In this document: in pieces, positions 11,447 to 24,700 of the stretch
How positions within the stretch are numbered: position 1 is the stretch's first letter
Layout of the letters: each line of letters starts with the position of its first letter
Source of the DNA: Rutpela maculata
Lineage: Eukaryota; Arthropoda; Insecta; Coleoptera; Cerambycidae
Direction of reading: 5' to 3'
Assembly (NCBI GenBank): GCA_936432065.2
Contig: OW386293.2
Span: forward strand, 102,879,795-102,943,794
DNA length: 64,000 bases
The notes under the pieces: model-generated
The model's input: the letters and a program-made list of their open reading frames with translations, nothing else
The model's database searches: none
What the model was told of the DNA's origin: nothing
Position numbers and translations under genes: made by a program

Positions 11447-12438
11447 GCTGTCAATTCTAGATCCATTATAACAAATGTGCCAAAAAAATTAATAAGAAAT
11501 TTTGGCAAAAATAAAAAACACGTATATTAGAAAGGTAATGAAGGTAAATAAAGGTTGGTCTGAAATCATCTCCCCACTAGCACATGAAGGAACATTTTCT
11601 ATAATCAACTCACTCAATCGTCAGGCACTATGCAAGATTTTCCAGCAAAGTTAACAAAGCAATAATTTATAGACACTAAGTCAGGTTACCATGCATACAA
11701 AATGCCAAAAGCGTATTTAGACTAGCTTTATTTTGCAAAAAATATTCTCATCCTTACGCAACCGAGTGTGTTCTCAACTTTCAATGTGAAACTTGCAAAC
11801 TTGAGGGCTGTTTTACATCCGATTCATAAATTGCAAGAGAGGAATGTGGACTAGAAATTTTCTTAGAGCAGAGGAACAAAAAGCACAATCAAGAAAGTTT
11901 ACGCTGTAATAATGGCTGTAGCATTTTATACATCCATTATTACACCAAACAGGCTTCGTGATGTCAATTAAAAACAAAACATCTCCCAAATGCATGAATT
12001 TGTTTAATATTCGGTTAAATTCTTGCGATGTTGAAATACTGGCAAGTAACTTCATTAACATAAGAATCTTTACAAATTTGTATATAAGGAAACCTGACTG
12101 TTCCAAAGTTTGACAGTAGCCAAAGAAAAATCCTCACTTGCTGCTAACAATGTCAAATTCTCCACTCTCCCAAACTTGAGCTGCGGCCCAAAAAACTATA
12201 AAAAGACGACACTCGATGGTAACGTTTTTACATAGTAGAAATGCAACAATATGGTATTAAATTATTTCGAGTTTCTCACGATTCAAGCAGAAAATATAAG
12301 ATGTTCACTTTCATCAAAAGCAAACAAATCTGATGCTGGAATAAAGTATTTTACAAAGTTCCACAAAATCACCCAAAATAATTTATCATAAAATAATAAA
12401 AACAAAAATGTCGAAAAAATCCCTTGGTACCTTTAGCA
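11447..12438 (-). other. Probable Cp190 3' UTR with candidate polyadenylation signal
   Basis: This stretch lies directly after the Cp190 stop. The first AATAAA on the minus strand (TTTATT at 11727-11732 on plus) is about 710 bases after the stop and is the best poly(A) candidate. A 97-codon minus-strand frame at 11813-12106 has no recognisable content. The end of the transcript is inferred, not seen. Confidence 0.35.
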
Positions 12439-12776
12439 CTAATTAGCTTCCCTCTTGTCTTCTTCTTCCTCTTCCTCCCAGTCGTCCATAAGTTTATTGA
12501 CATTTTCGGCTGCTTCCTTCATAGCTGCCCTCTGCTTCTCACTTTGTTGAGAATCGGTATCGTCCCAGTCGTCTAGAATTGTCTGATTTATAGTCGATTG
12601 GTTTCGGCTGTTGTCTCCGTTTTCCTGAGATGGAGCCGTATCCTGAGATGACTGAGAATTGTCGTCTTCATCATTTGATTGACTGTTGGAGGTCTCACTC
12701 TGATGTTGAAATTCTGACGCCGATTCTGACACTTCTTCATGATGGATTTGTGGCTCTGCAGGCAGGTTCTCTTTGC
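12439..12776 (-). CDS. Cp190: Cp190 exon 10: last coding exon
   Basis: Acceptor TTTTTCAAG|GC joins in phase 1 (Gly). It encodes KENLPAEPQIHHEEVSESAS, a Ser/Gln/Asp-rich stretch (NSQSNDEDDNSQSSQD) and two DDW motifs, TILDDWDDTDSQQ and LMDDWEEEEEEDKREAN, then TAG at 12441-12439. The acidic, tryptophan-containing end is the expected CP190 terminus. It is separated from exon 9 by 4.9 kb of TE-filled intron. Confidence 0.9.
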
Positions 12777-15700
12777 CTTGAAAAATAATGCACTCTTTTA
12801 ATATGAAAATAAAAAGCATCTCTTTATCTCTTTTTATTTATATCTACTCTAATGATAGATAGTAGCCAGAATCAAAGAAATGAAGAAAAATGTGTAAATA
12901 TTTATAAAAATTTTCACAATTAAAGTTAAATGAAGATAAAATTCAAACATTTATTTTTAACTTAAATCCCCATATCTGCTACGAAAATAATAATCCAGTA
13001 AAATGCCTAGGTCTCATTTTTGATAGTAAGCTGACTAGGGAAGCTCATATAGATTGCCTATCCAAAAAGTTGTCAAGTTGCATCTACCTATTAGAACTTT
13101 TTAACAATATAGTGTAACAGTTTAGTTTTGCAAACCCTGTACAAGTCAATTAGAATAGAATAGAATAGAATAGAATAGAATAGAATAGAATATATATTTC
13201 GTACTAGGGACAATATACAGCATTGTATTGTACAAGTCAAGCAAAACATGAGCTTCAATAATTAAAAAAATCACATTAATAACATTAACATTCGACAATT
13301 ACAAAATAAATAATCTAAATTACATTAATAAAAACACAACAGTTACATACTTATTAATATAAATTAAACATAAGAAGGACATTACATTACTTCATTATTT
13401 GGCATCACTACAGATTAGTCATAGGAAGGTGGCATCATTTACTTCATTTAAATCGTATGGTTCAGATTGTATTAATATCTTCCTGATTGTTGTCTTAAAG
13501 AGAGTTAAGGTTTTTATTTCTTTTATGTGTCTGGGCAGGCAGTTGTACCATTTCAAACATTTATAATAACAGCCCTTTTCAAGCAAAGCACTCTTGTGGA
13601 TGGGATAACAAAAATTATCTTTATGCCTTGTGTCATGTTTGTGGTCTATAAGAGCCTCTTTAAAAATTTCTCTATTATTGTAAACAAAACAGAGACTTTC
13701 ATATACATAAATTCCCGTCACAGTTAAAATGTTAAGTGCTCTAAATAAACCTCTACATGATTCGTTTGCTCTGCTCCCTTAATTATAGTATTTCTTAAAG
13801 TTGCTCGTCTCTTGGACATATATAAAAATCAGCGCCGTTTTTCTGTTGCAAAAAGTGGAGAGTAAAAAATAGGACTCTAGCGTGAGAACCAGCAGAGTTG
13901 AGAGAATTAATTGAGAGTGCAGAGTAAATCTGTTAGATAAGTTTGATTAAACATTATTAGTGAAAAAGGGCCTAAAGAAAATCTGAGGTAAATCGAATTA
14001 TTTTATAAAGTAATTAAATTTCCGTTTTTATAGTGATTGTTCGCGATTTAGATATTCAATTGTTATTTTAGGCCTTTTGGTTGATACTAATTACTGTTGG
14101 GCACTCTGGCTATTCTTGACTACCTGTTGGTTGCCTTTTGTTGTCTTGTGGCAAATCTTATGAGTATGTCCCGAGTACTTTAACACCTCTGGATAAACCT
14201 ATGCATTTTTATGTGTTGGCCAGCGACGGGTAAAAGTCTCCAGGTAGCGGTCATATGTTGAAAAGCCTACGGTATAGCTTATAATATATATAAAAAATAT
14301 AGTATTCTACCTTTGGAGACGACCAGGTATTTATGTAGTGTAACTTCTTTCTAAGATGCCTATATTTGCAGACAGAAAAATTGTTTAGGGTATAAAGGAG
14401 CACCTGGGGGCCCATAAAAATACTTTCTGCGAAAGACATTTATTTGTTTGAAATTCACAATAACACAGGCCAACAAAAAAGAAAAGTTGTCTGCGCCGGG
14501 GTATTGACCATACTTATCCCTTGTATTTTGACCCGCTGAACACGAATCTGATCTTAATTTTTCCCCTATACGTCAGGTTTTTTCTTTTTAATGCAAAAAA
14601 GTCTAATATTTATATATTTATTTGCTGTTAAAAGAAAAACCTGACGTGCTGGGGAAAAACTAAGATCAGATTCGTGTTCAGCGGCTCAAAATACAAGGGA
14701 TAGGTGTGGTCAGTACCCCGCGCAGATGACTTTTTTTGTGAAGGATTGTGCCACACTGAGTTTGGCACAGTGGCAACCAAAAAAAAGTGGTATGCGCGGG
14801 GGTACTGACCACACCTATCTCTTGTATTTTGAGCCGCTGAATACGAATCTGACTTTAGTTTTTCCCCAACACGTCCGGTTTTTTTTTAACAGCAAAAAAA
14901 GTCTGTTGAATCGTAATATTTATATATATTAATTTGTTATTAAAAAAAAACCTGACGTCCTGGGGAAAAACTAAGATCAGATTCGTGTTCAGCGGCTCAA
15001 AATACAAGGTATGGTCAGTACCCTGGCGCAGAAAACTTTTTTTTTGTGGGCCTGTGTAATTTATAATCTTATTCACGTTTAGAAACCTTTAATTCATGTA
15101 AACCATTTAACAGCTGTTCATTGGGTACCCTTATTACAAACACTAGACCTGTTAATAATTATTTACTTACCCTAGAGAGTCTGGCGAGATTTTTTTTTGC
15201 GTTAATAATGTATTATTTGTTCTATATTGATCTATGTTGTTAGTAAACGTGTAGTTTTGTAATAAAAAAGAAAACAAACGTTTTCATCGTCTTAAGTGAT
15301 ATTCTTTCTCGGTTACCTAAAATTATGTGTTTTATGTATATGCCAAAATTTTTTTGTAATTATTAAAGGCTTTAATAATTTGTTTTTACTTAATTTGTCT
15401 ATTTTGCCTCCCCCTTCCCTGTCGATTTCGACTGGCGCCCACACCAGCTTACGTAACAACTCATTAACCAGTCATACTTGAGCATAATTTTTTTTGTGTA
15501 CTAAATACCTTTTTTTTTGTCTTTCTTCCTTTTTTATGACCCTGAGGCCGGAGCTAGGTTACAATAGTTAACAATAACGATTTTTAACAATATAGTCGAT
15601 AAAAGTGTAATCTTATTGGCATATCATGCTCTTTTCTACAGTAGTGGCAGCCAAAGTTCTTTGGTCGATCCCCATAATAAGATAGAGTGAAATATAAAGA

Positions 15701-18700
15701 GCAAAATAATGTACGCGAAAAAGAGCGATATAATAACAACGATGCCAGCACTTGTGTACTTATGTTAAAAGTTCCGTCCTCTATCCCCTCTTATTGTCCC
15801 TCCTACAGCTTGAGACGTTTATGATGAAAACAGCAGTTGTACTTGTCTTTCTGATTTCTATCCTTTCCAGATCACAGTCATTTTAGGTGGGAATGTCGAA
15901 GCAAATACTCTGCAGTGATGGGATAAAGTGGGGCAAAAAGAAAATGCGAAATCGGATGATATCCAATTCTTGATTAATACGGATTTATTTGCAATTGATT
16001 TCTTGTTAAAATAATTTAATTAACAGTAGTTTAAAAAAATATCATGATTTGTTAAATTTATTTAGATTTATGCTGCGTATTTTAACATTGCGTAAAATAA
16101 TTTACGTTCCCCAATCTCCCCCAATGTCAAATCTCGACATGCATTGCCGGCAACATGTTAGAAGCTCCTCCCACAGTCTACACATGCGCGCATCCCATTC
16201 GGATGTCTGAATTAAACAGGCAGGCAAATATGGGCGTGCCGTTTTTTTTATCCATAGTTCATCCATGTCCTCAAAACATAGTCTTTGTCTAATTATGAAG
16301 AAATGATAGAAACAGAATGAGTTGACGCAAATGTATTACAAAGAAAATTCAGTAAAAGATGAAGGATTATCTTGACGACTAAAAGTAGCTAGAGAGAAAA
16401 GTGGCAACAGTGTAGGTTAAATCTCTTTCTTTTCAGCATATTATTTGTCCATTTCTCTTCTCTTCTACCTTGGCATCGACTCAATATTTTAACATGCCAC
16501 TACTATATAGGGTAATGTGCTATGGTATCTTACTTTGGTATTTTACTTACATGCCTCTAAAATATTGAAATTACAAAAATGAGCAGTAAGAATCATTACA
16601 AATTCTAAATATAATGCTATTTGTAGACCGTCATTTAAAGATTTAGGTATACTTACTTCCACCAATCAGTACATATTTGAATGTATTGTGTGACACAGTG
16701 GACAAGCTTTTTTCAAAATACATCCAAAATATCATGTTTAAGCATATACTATTTTCAATGTCTATTGAATTTTGATCAAGAAGCTATATCACACTTAAAA
16801 ATATGGAACGTAAAACAAAATTGCCATTTTTTTCGTAGGATGGCCATGTACCATGTGTATGTATCTCTGTGTGGTTAATAAATATTATTATTATTTACAA
16901 TACATCTATGGATTGATATTAAAAATTTTAGGCTGATTGCTGTATTTTCTGTTCCAGCTAAAATATTTAAGTCAATTATTTATAAACAATTTTATACATC
17001 AGTATGGTCAAGTAAAACTTAATAAATGTATGTCCTAATATGAACAGTTTTCGCGCTAGTGAAATTTATTTCTTTTAACATATTTTTTATTACAAAATCA
17101 GAACTACAACAGATATCAGATTGTAATTAGTTAAATGGATTGGTATTTAAAGTATGTTGGACAAACAAAACGTCCAATTACAACAAGAGTCAAGGAACAT
17201 ATATAGCTCATCTCAAAAGTGGAAGAACTAAATAGTCTAGTGTTGCCCAATATGCCTTTGATAACGATCATAGAATAGATATCAATAACTTAGGGACAAA
17301 AGAAATGTAAAAATAGTATGAATAATGATAAAGGGCCTATCCCAAATAGTCCGCTTTATTGGTTATTAGGTCACAGTTCATCAAATCTGATATGTCAATA
17401 ATAAATTAATCGATATAGGTAAATGGAATGTAATGACATTACTTGCAAGAAAGCTGTGGAATAAAACACATGATGTTGAACCTGCATTATGGAAAAATCC
17501 AAGCATTACTTTATCAATTAAAAATATATCTTATCATTGTTATTAAAAAGAAATTTTTTTCTTTCAGAAAAATATGCCTTGCCAATTTGTTCGAATAAAA
17601 ATAGTTAAAATGCGAAACCTTGTGGTACCCCAGAAAAAATATTTATTCAATTCATTACCTTCCTCATGTTGTTCATTTTCATTCTCTTTATCTTTCTGAC
17701 TCTCATCACACTCTTGGACTTTTTCCATATCTATACTGCCATCTTGTGCATCTGCAACTGTTTCTTCTTCATGTTCATGTTGTGGTTGGCTTGCTTTTCC
17801 ATCAACTTCCATCGGTTCCGGAGGCTCACTTTCGACATTACTCACGTCTTCATTTGTTTTGTTTAAAGCTGTCATGTCACTTTCAGGTTCACATAAATTA
17901 CTGGGGTCATTAATGATGAGAGTTTCGCTGCTTTCACTTGCAGGAACAGGCTGAGCTTCGGGCACCCTTTCGGGAGGCACATCCTCGCCTTCGCCTTGTT
18001 CTTCAGAGCTTGTGCTCTTCTCAGCTGCCACCTGATTTTCTTCTGGAACCTGCACAGTTGCAGGTATTTCTTCGGCTGACTGCTGAAAACCAAAAAAAGA
18101 ATAATGTCTTCACCTTGTTTAGACTTTAACACTTACCTCATCAACTGAAGCTGACTGATCTTTGTCAGCAACATCTTCGGGCACTGTCTGCTCAGTCCCT
18201 TCAATTTCCATAGGCTCCTCAAAAACCTCTATTCTTCCATCTACGCCATCTTGATTTTCATTCCTATCTTCACCCCCCTGTTCTAAGTTTTGTACCTCCT
18301 GATTTTCGATGGCATCCTCTTGAACAATTTCTCCATTATCTTCGGCACTTGTCCTGTTTTCCTCTTCCAAACTCTCATTAGGAGTTTCCTGATCATTTTC
18401 TCTATTTTCTGCTATTTCTTCATGTTGTACAATCTGTTCCTCTGGCTCCTGATTTACATTTTCTTCCCTTTGGTCTTGGTGAACCTGCACAATATTAGGT
18501 TTCCTGTCCTCTTCGTAGAACGGTTCCTGTTTGAGTTCTGAGTGACTTTCTATTTCCCTGTTAAGAAAAAAATTGCTTTGTTTAACCACCTCACTCAATG
18601 CAAAAAACTTGGGACGAATTTATTTCACTCGAAACTTACCTTTGTATCATTTCAATGGATTCGATGGGTGTATCTACCGAATTGGTTACTGCCATTTGGT

Positions 18701-21700
18701 TGGCCGTAGTTGTGGCAATTGAGGCACCGTTTCGGATTTCTAGCATACCCGTTTGAGAATTCACTAAAAGATTTCCCTAAAAATAATAAATTAAATAAAC
18801 AAAATCATTTTATAATGTTCTCATCTGTATTACTTGAGACGTAATAAATTGTCCTTGCTGCCCATCAACAGGATGACTATATAAAACAACAATATTAGAA
18901 TTATCTGTGTTGCCTCCTTCCTGTTCATCTTGGTAGTCGTGATCTGTGAGTACCATCACTAATTCATCAGTGGAACCGATGTCAGAACCCGAGGACTGTA
19001 GCATACCTGTAAATGGAACTAATTTAATAAAATTGGAATTCTCAATCATGAAACAAGTCGGTTTACCTTGTGGAAGACCAGTACTATGCTGGGTGGTAAT
19101 AACTTGACCAGCGAAAGGGTTTTCCCCAGTTGTCAATTCTGGCAGAATATATTCTTGTTGCCCGCCTTGGCTTTCCTGCTGCTGCAGGATGTATTGTTGG
19201 TTCTCGTCCAGAACGACTATATCGACTAAGCCTAAGCTGGTAGCAATACCACTGGCAACGTTATTTAGCGCCTCTGCCTCAGAACTGGGTTCCAAAACCG
19301 ACTGCTGCTGGGAGTCATTAGCTCTCTGATCAGAGCGTCCTGGTACTTTGACGTTCGATATTATTTTAACCTGTTTGAAAATATTTTTAATTGTTAATAA
19401 TTCAAATACTATTTAATCAGAAAACTATAAAGCCCATGAAAGTAATTACTTTGTGTCTTCATTCATTGTTTTAGACTATGGCCTGTGTAAACTGAATAGA
19501 GTCTATAACGAATCTCTTCGTCAAATGCGTGAAACATAGATTAAAGAATATTATATATGATATAGATAGGCAACTCTCAGGGATTTTTTAAACAGCAAAA
19601 CTTACGTCGTGGGTAGCGCTGTATTCCCGCCTTTTTGATACAGGCGGAAATTTTAAACGACTTTCAAACAAATGCTTAGGCCATCATTAGACTACAAAAG
19701 TTCTTTGACAAAGATTTTTTATAAAAGATATTTTATGATATAAAATATCTATCAAATTACTCATAAAATATCTTTGTCAAAGAACTTTTATAGTCTAACA
19801 GTGGCCTTAAAATTAAATAAGTCATTTCAAAACTAGAAATTGATCATTTATTAATTTAACGGAAAATCATTACAATAAATACAATAATATTTAAAAATAC
19901 ATTTAAAAAGTAACTAAGTAAAATTATTACAAAAGTATTAAGATGTTGAAACTGCGTTGAAATAAGTAAAATGTTAAAGTAACTAATGTACCAAAATACC
20001 TGTAATACAATTAAATAATAGCGGGTTTGGATTTAGTGGCGCCAGTAGATATTGGCACGCCAGTAAAAAAATATTGCGCGTATAAACAGTTACTGGCGAG
20101 CATGCATCAATGCATGCAAGGCAAAAGCTTGCTCGCCAGTAACTGTTTATATGTGTAATATTTTTTTACTAGCGTGCCAATATCTACTGGCGCCACTAAA
20201 TCCATGCACGTATAAACCCGCTATAATATACAATATTTTCACGTCCTTTACCCACATTAAGTGGTGTGAATCAGTCTTTTTGGAATTTAGATTTTACATT
20301 ATCATATAGGTTACAAAAAACTGACATTGATTGTGAAACGTCATAAGTAATGTATTTGAACAATGTTAATCCAGAAGAAAAACATACGTATTTTTGTTTT
20401 TTTTTACTTTTTTACACCATTCGATGGGAATGATTTCGATTTATAACAAATGTAAAAACTGATGTTGAAAAATTCACAGATACGATGCGACTGCACATAG
20501 CTGAGATTGTATTTATTATGTAAATAATGTAACCTAATATTTTGTACATGTCCGTCATTACAAGACTGAAAAACTTTTTCATCAGTAAACACAACATTGG
20601 TCCAAAACTCCAACGGGCGATAGACACAATTTAAACAAAACATAATGCAGGCTTGCTTCTGTTCTTCTGTTAATATGGTCTTCTTGGCACTTGTACAGCT
20701 TTTTATTTTCGATTTTCCTATCCTTCGGCTAGCTGCTGACCTCGACACTAGAAAATGTGTCATGAACACAGCGTCTCCTGCTGTTTGAAACGGACTTTTC
20801 CTCAAATAGCCAAGGGGTGCTTCATCTTGAACAAGATTTGAACTTCTCGATAGGCCTGAACCGTCTTTTCTCTTTACGCTACCTTCCTCTTCCCACTTTT
20901 CTTCACACTCATAACAGTACTTTTATTCAATTGATAATGGTTAGCAACTGCTCTAATAGACCATCTCTCTTTAATTTTAGAGACAATTAAAATTTTTTCA
21001 TGTTCAGTTTGGCATTGCGAAAATATGACACTGACAAATAAATAATGATTTAATAAGGCGAAAAATAAGTGTACGGGATTTCATTGCACAGAAGTGTACA
21101 ACCCGTCAGTCTTTCGTTTTTAGTTAATTTCTTGGAACTCACGTTCTTTGCAAATCAATAATACCTATGCATGTTGGAATTTTTCGAAGTCGCAACACGA
21201 CGTGAACACAACATTTATAACCCATTACAGTTTTTAATATTTAACAGAACAGCGTCGTTTCTAGACAGTTTCATTGGAAACTCACATTATTTACAAATAA
21301 GCAAATGGACTCCTGCTCTATGGATTTAATAATTATTAGTTTAATGTCCAAAACACAAAGCACAGACATGTAAACAATAATGGCGCGACAACTGACAGTC
21401 GGGCAAGATCCAAAGGCATATTTTTGCGATCTCGCGTCTTACCCCAATGCTTTAAGCGCCTTGAAGCGCTACGTCATCATATATTTCTCCGCAAAAATTA
21501 ATGTCTTTTTATCTTTTTTTAATAGTTTAGTTCTAACCATCTCTAACATTCTTATGTCATATCCCTACTATTTTCCGCTTACACATTTTCTAGCGCCCTA
21601 GTGAAACCGCGCGATACCGCTTTAAGCGTGACGTCACAGCTTATTCGCTCGGATGGCTCCGCTTATCGTGGTTTGTAGCGTCTTATGCGCAAAAACATGC

Positions 21701-24700
21701 CTCAAATTTGCGCAGCCGCCGTGATTCAAGTACAAGTAGCGACAGATCGACGGAAGTTCAAACTAAACACGCTGTTTTGAAATATAGTGGGAGTGCGCAG
21801 GGCCTGGCGTGAAACACTTAATCTCCTGAATGAATAAGACTAATCCAGAGATGACATCAAATGAAAAAGTAAAAAACAGACCACAGACCACAAACTATTG
21901 TTGCTGAAATTAGAAAAATATGGCATTAGAGGCACAGCTTTAAACCTGCTACGATCATATATGACCAAAAGAAAACAATGTGTAATTGAATACGATGACG
22001 CAGATAATCTCATAACGTCAAGTACTGAAATAGTTAAAAGGGGAGTCCCGCAAGGGTCAATTCTCGGTCCTCTTTTATACATTGTGTACACTAACGAGTT
22101 GCCTAAGGTGATAACACATAGCTTGATACAATTTGCTGATGATACCTCTATTATCTTCACTATGGATCGTAACACAAATAATGCAAACAATCAGATATTT
22201 GATACACTGAATACATTAGAAAGATGGTTTTCATCTAACAATCTTCTGTTGAATATAGACAAAACAAATTTGATTAAATTTAGTTACCAAACATCTGAAA
22301 CAAGAATAAACTTTGTTCAAAACAAAAAAACACTAGAAACAGTACAAACAGCACGGTTTCTAGGAATTGAAATTGAGTATAGGCTAGATTGGAAATATCA
22401 TATTGATTGTTTAGCCAGGAAAATTACAAAATACTGTTACGCTTTTAAGGTACTTTCCCAAAACATCAATGGTGAAACAGCAATAATTGCGTATCATGCA
22501 TATGTTCATTCACAATTACGATACGGTGTGATTTTCTGGGCTAACAGCACGGAGGCAGACAGAATATTTATTTTGCAAAAAAGATGCCTGAGAAACATTT
22601 TTAATTTAAAGCAAACTGAAACTTGTAGACAGAAATTCAAGGAAAATAAAATTCTGACTTTGATTAGCACTTATATATATATGAAGCTGTAATCTTTATA
22701 AAAGAGAATAGCACACTATTGCAAGATTGTGACAGAAATCATCAACATGACACAAGATATAAATTGGACTTGAACAACATTAAAAGCAATTTCACTTACA
22801 TACAAAAAAATGTCCGATACTTAATTATAAAGATATTTAATAAAATCCCTATAAACCTGAGAGTGTTAAATATAAAATCATTAAAACAAAAACTAAAAAG
22901 TATACTGATAGAAAAGGCCTACTATACTCTAGATGAATTTTACTGTGATACAAACTTTGATCTAAAATAGCTTCCTATATTTTATCTTTTTATTAACATA
23001 TTGGAATTAATAATTTTTAAACACCTTTCTTCTTATATTTTACACAATATTAATGATAATTTTACGAATTTTAAATTTTATGAATTTTAAACCATATGTA
23101 TGTACTTTTAACTTGTTACTATTCATTTTTTGTATTTTTCTTTTTTAACTATCAACTTGTGTTTTAACTTATGTATGACATGTCCTACACCCTCTGGGTA
23201 ATGATGTAACTTTTACTACTGGATTAATAAAGACACTATCTACCTATCTATCTACAGAATGGAAACTGTCTCTGTGAAAAAAGCAGCTAGCGATAAATAC
23301 ATTGAAAACTCTAGCAACCCACAATCAGCAATTAATCCAGTGGAATTAGCAAAAATGCATATTGTAATTCAATCCGGGATACCACGTGGATTAAATGATA
23401 GTTTTGTTGATTACGAACATGACCCTGAATTTGGTCCACTTTTTGACCGCCGGAACAGTGTTTATTTAACGATTTATTGTTGAAAAATTCCAAAAAATCG
23501 ACTTTTTTAAAGATAACTCAAAGACCTTTAACGATAGGTTTTTCAATTTGTAGATACTGTTAGAATTTTGAAAAACAGTTAATTGAGAGGTGTTTCATTT
23601 AAAACGCTTGAAAATTTGTTTAAATAATTGCAAAAAACCGCGAAAATTTTCGTAATTTGCAAATATTTTTCATTCTTTAACAAAAGCACTTTAGTGCTTG
23701 AAACTTTGACAAAATATGTCTTTTACTACCCCAAAGTTACCCCTAAAATTTCATAAAAAAATTCTAGTTAATTTAAGAGATATTTAATTTGTTTATTAAA
23801 AACATACATAATACAAATTCACCAAGTTCCCGTTGTCGTAGAGGGTTGATCCAGTGAACCAATTTGTTTGTATTTCACATGTATTGCAAATATACTCAAA
23901 ACATTTTATTATTGATATTTTCATGAAATCTTTTCATGAAGAAAACAAAAATTGATGCTTTTGAATTTTTTCAAAAATTTATATACATACTTACACGTTA
24001 GCGACCACCTCTATTTTTTACTAATTATACACCATACAATAAACTCTATCGAAGGAGTAACGTAGTCAAATTGGCAAAGATAATGTTACTTGCTTACACA
24101 TAATAAAAAAAAACATGTTATGTTAATAATGATATATGATAATATTAGTCGTCTTCATCACTGTCTTCATTTATTGTAACACTGATATCTTCTGCGAATA
24201 ATTCAAACAGTTTTACTGATGGTTTCGGAATATCATCGAGAAACCTTGCATATGATAAATTCATGTTTAAGTTAAAAAAAAATAAATTAGTTTTCTGTTA
24301 CTTATAGATGGATTTATATCATATGCAAGGTTTTTCGACGATATTCCGAAAATCAGTAAAACTGTCTGAATTATTCGCAGAAGATATCAGTATTACAATA
24401 AATGAGGACAGTGATGAAGACGACTAATATTATCATATATTATTAGTATAACGTTTTTTTATTATGTATTCTTATTATTAAACACATAATTCTTTTATGT
24501 ATTACCGTTTCAAAGGAGCTTTGTACGTATTGTCAGGGCTGGCTCTAGGGGGGGGCGAAGCGGGCGGCTGCCCGGGGCAGCAAATTCTTCTAATCCACAG
24601 TTACCAAAAAATATAAAAAAGCTGGGAAACAATTGTTTCACTAATATAGTAATAATAATGTTAACTTTATATAAATAATTTGTTATTGTTAGTTTTATTT

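Noticed and set aside
11813..12106. 97-codon minus-strand frame with several Cys
   Set aside because: Cys/His spacing is not finger-like and it lies in the likely Cp190 3' UTR.
17620..18541. Plus-strand frames opposite Cp190 exons 8 and 9
   Set aside because: Hydrophobic antisense shadows of Glu-rich codons.
23259..23483. 74-codon frame directly after a LINE tail
   Set aside because: Protein-like at first sight (YEHDPEFGPLFDRRN), but no family recognised, no splice context and no second piece; may be a TE scrap.
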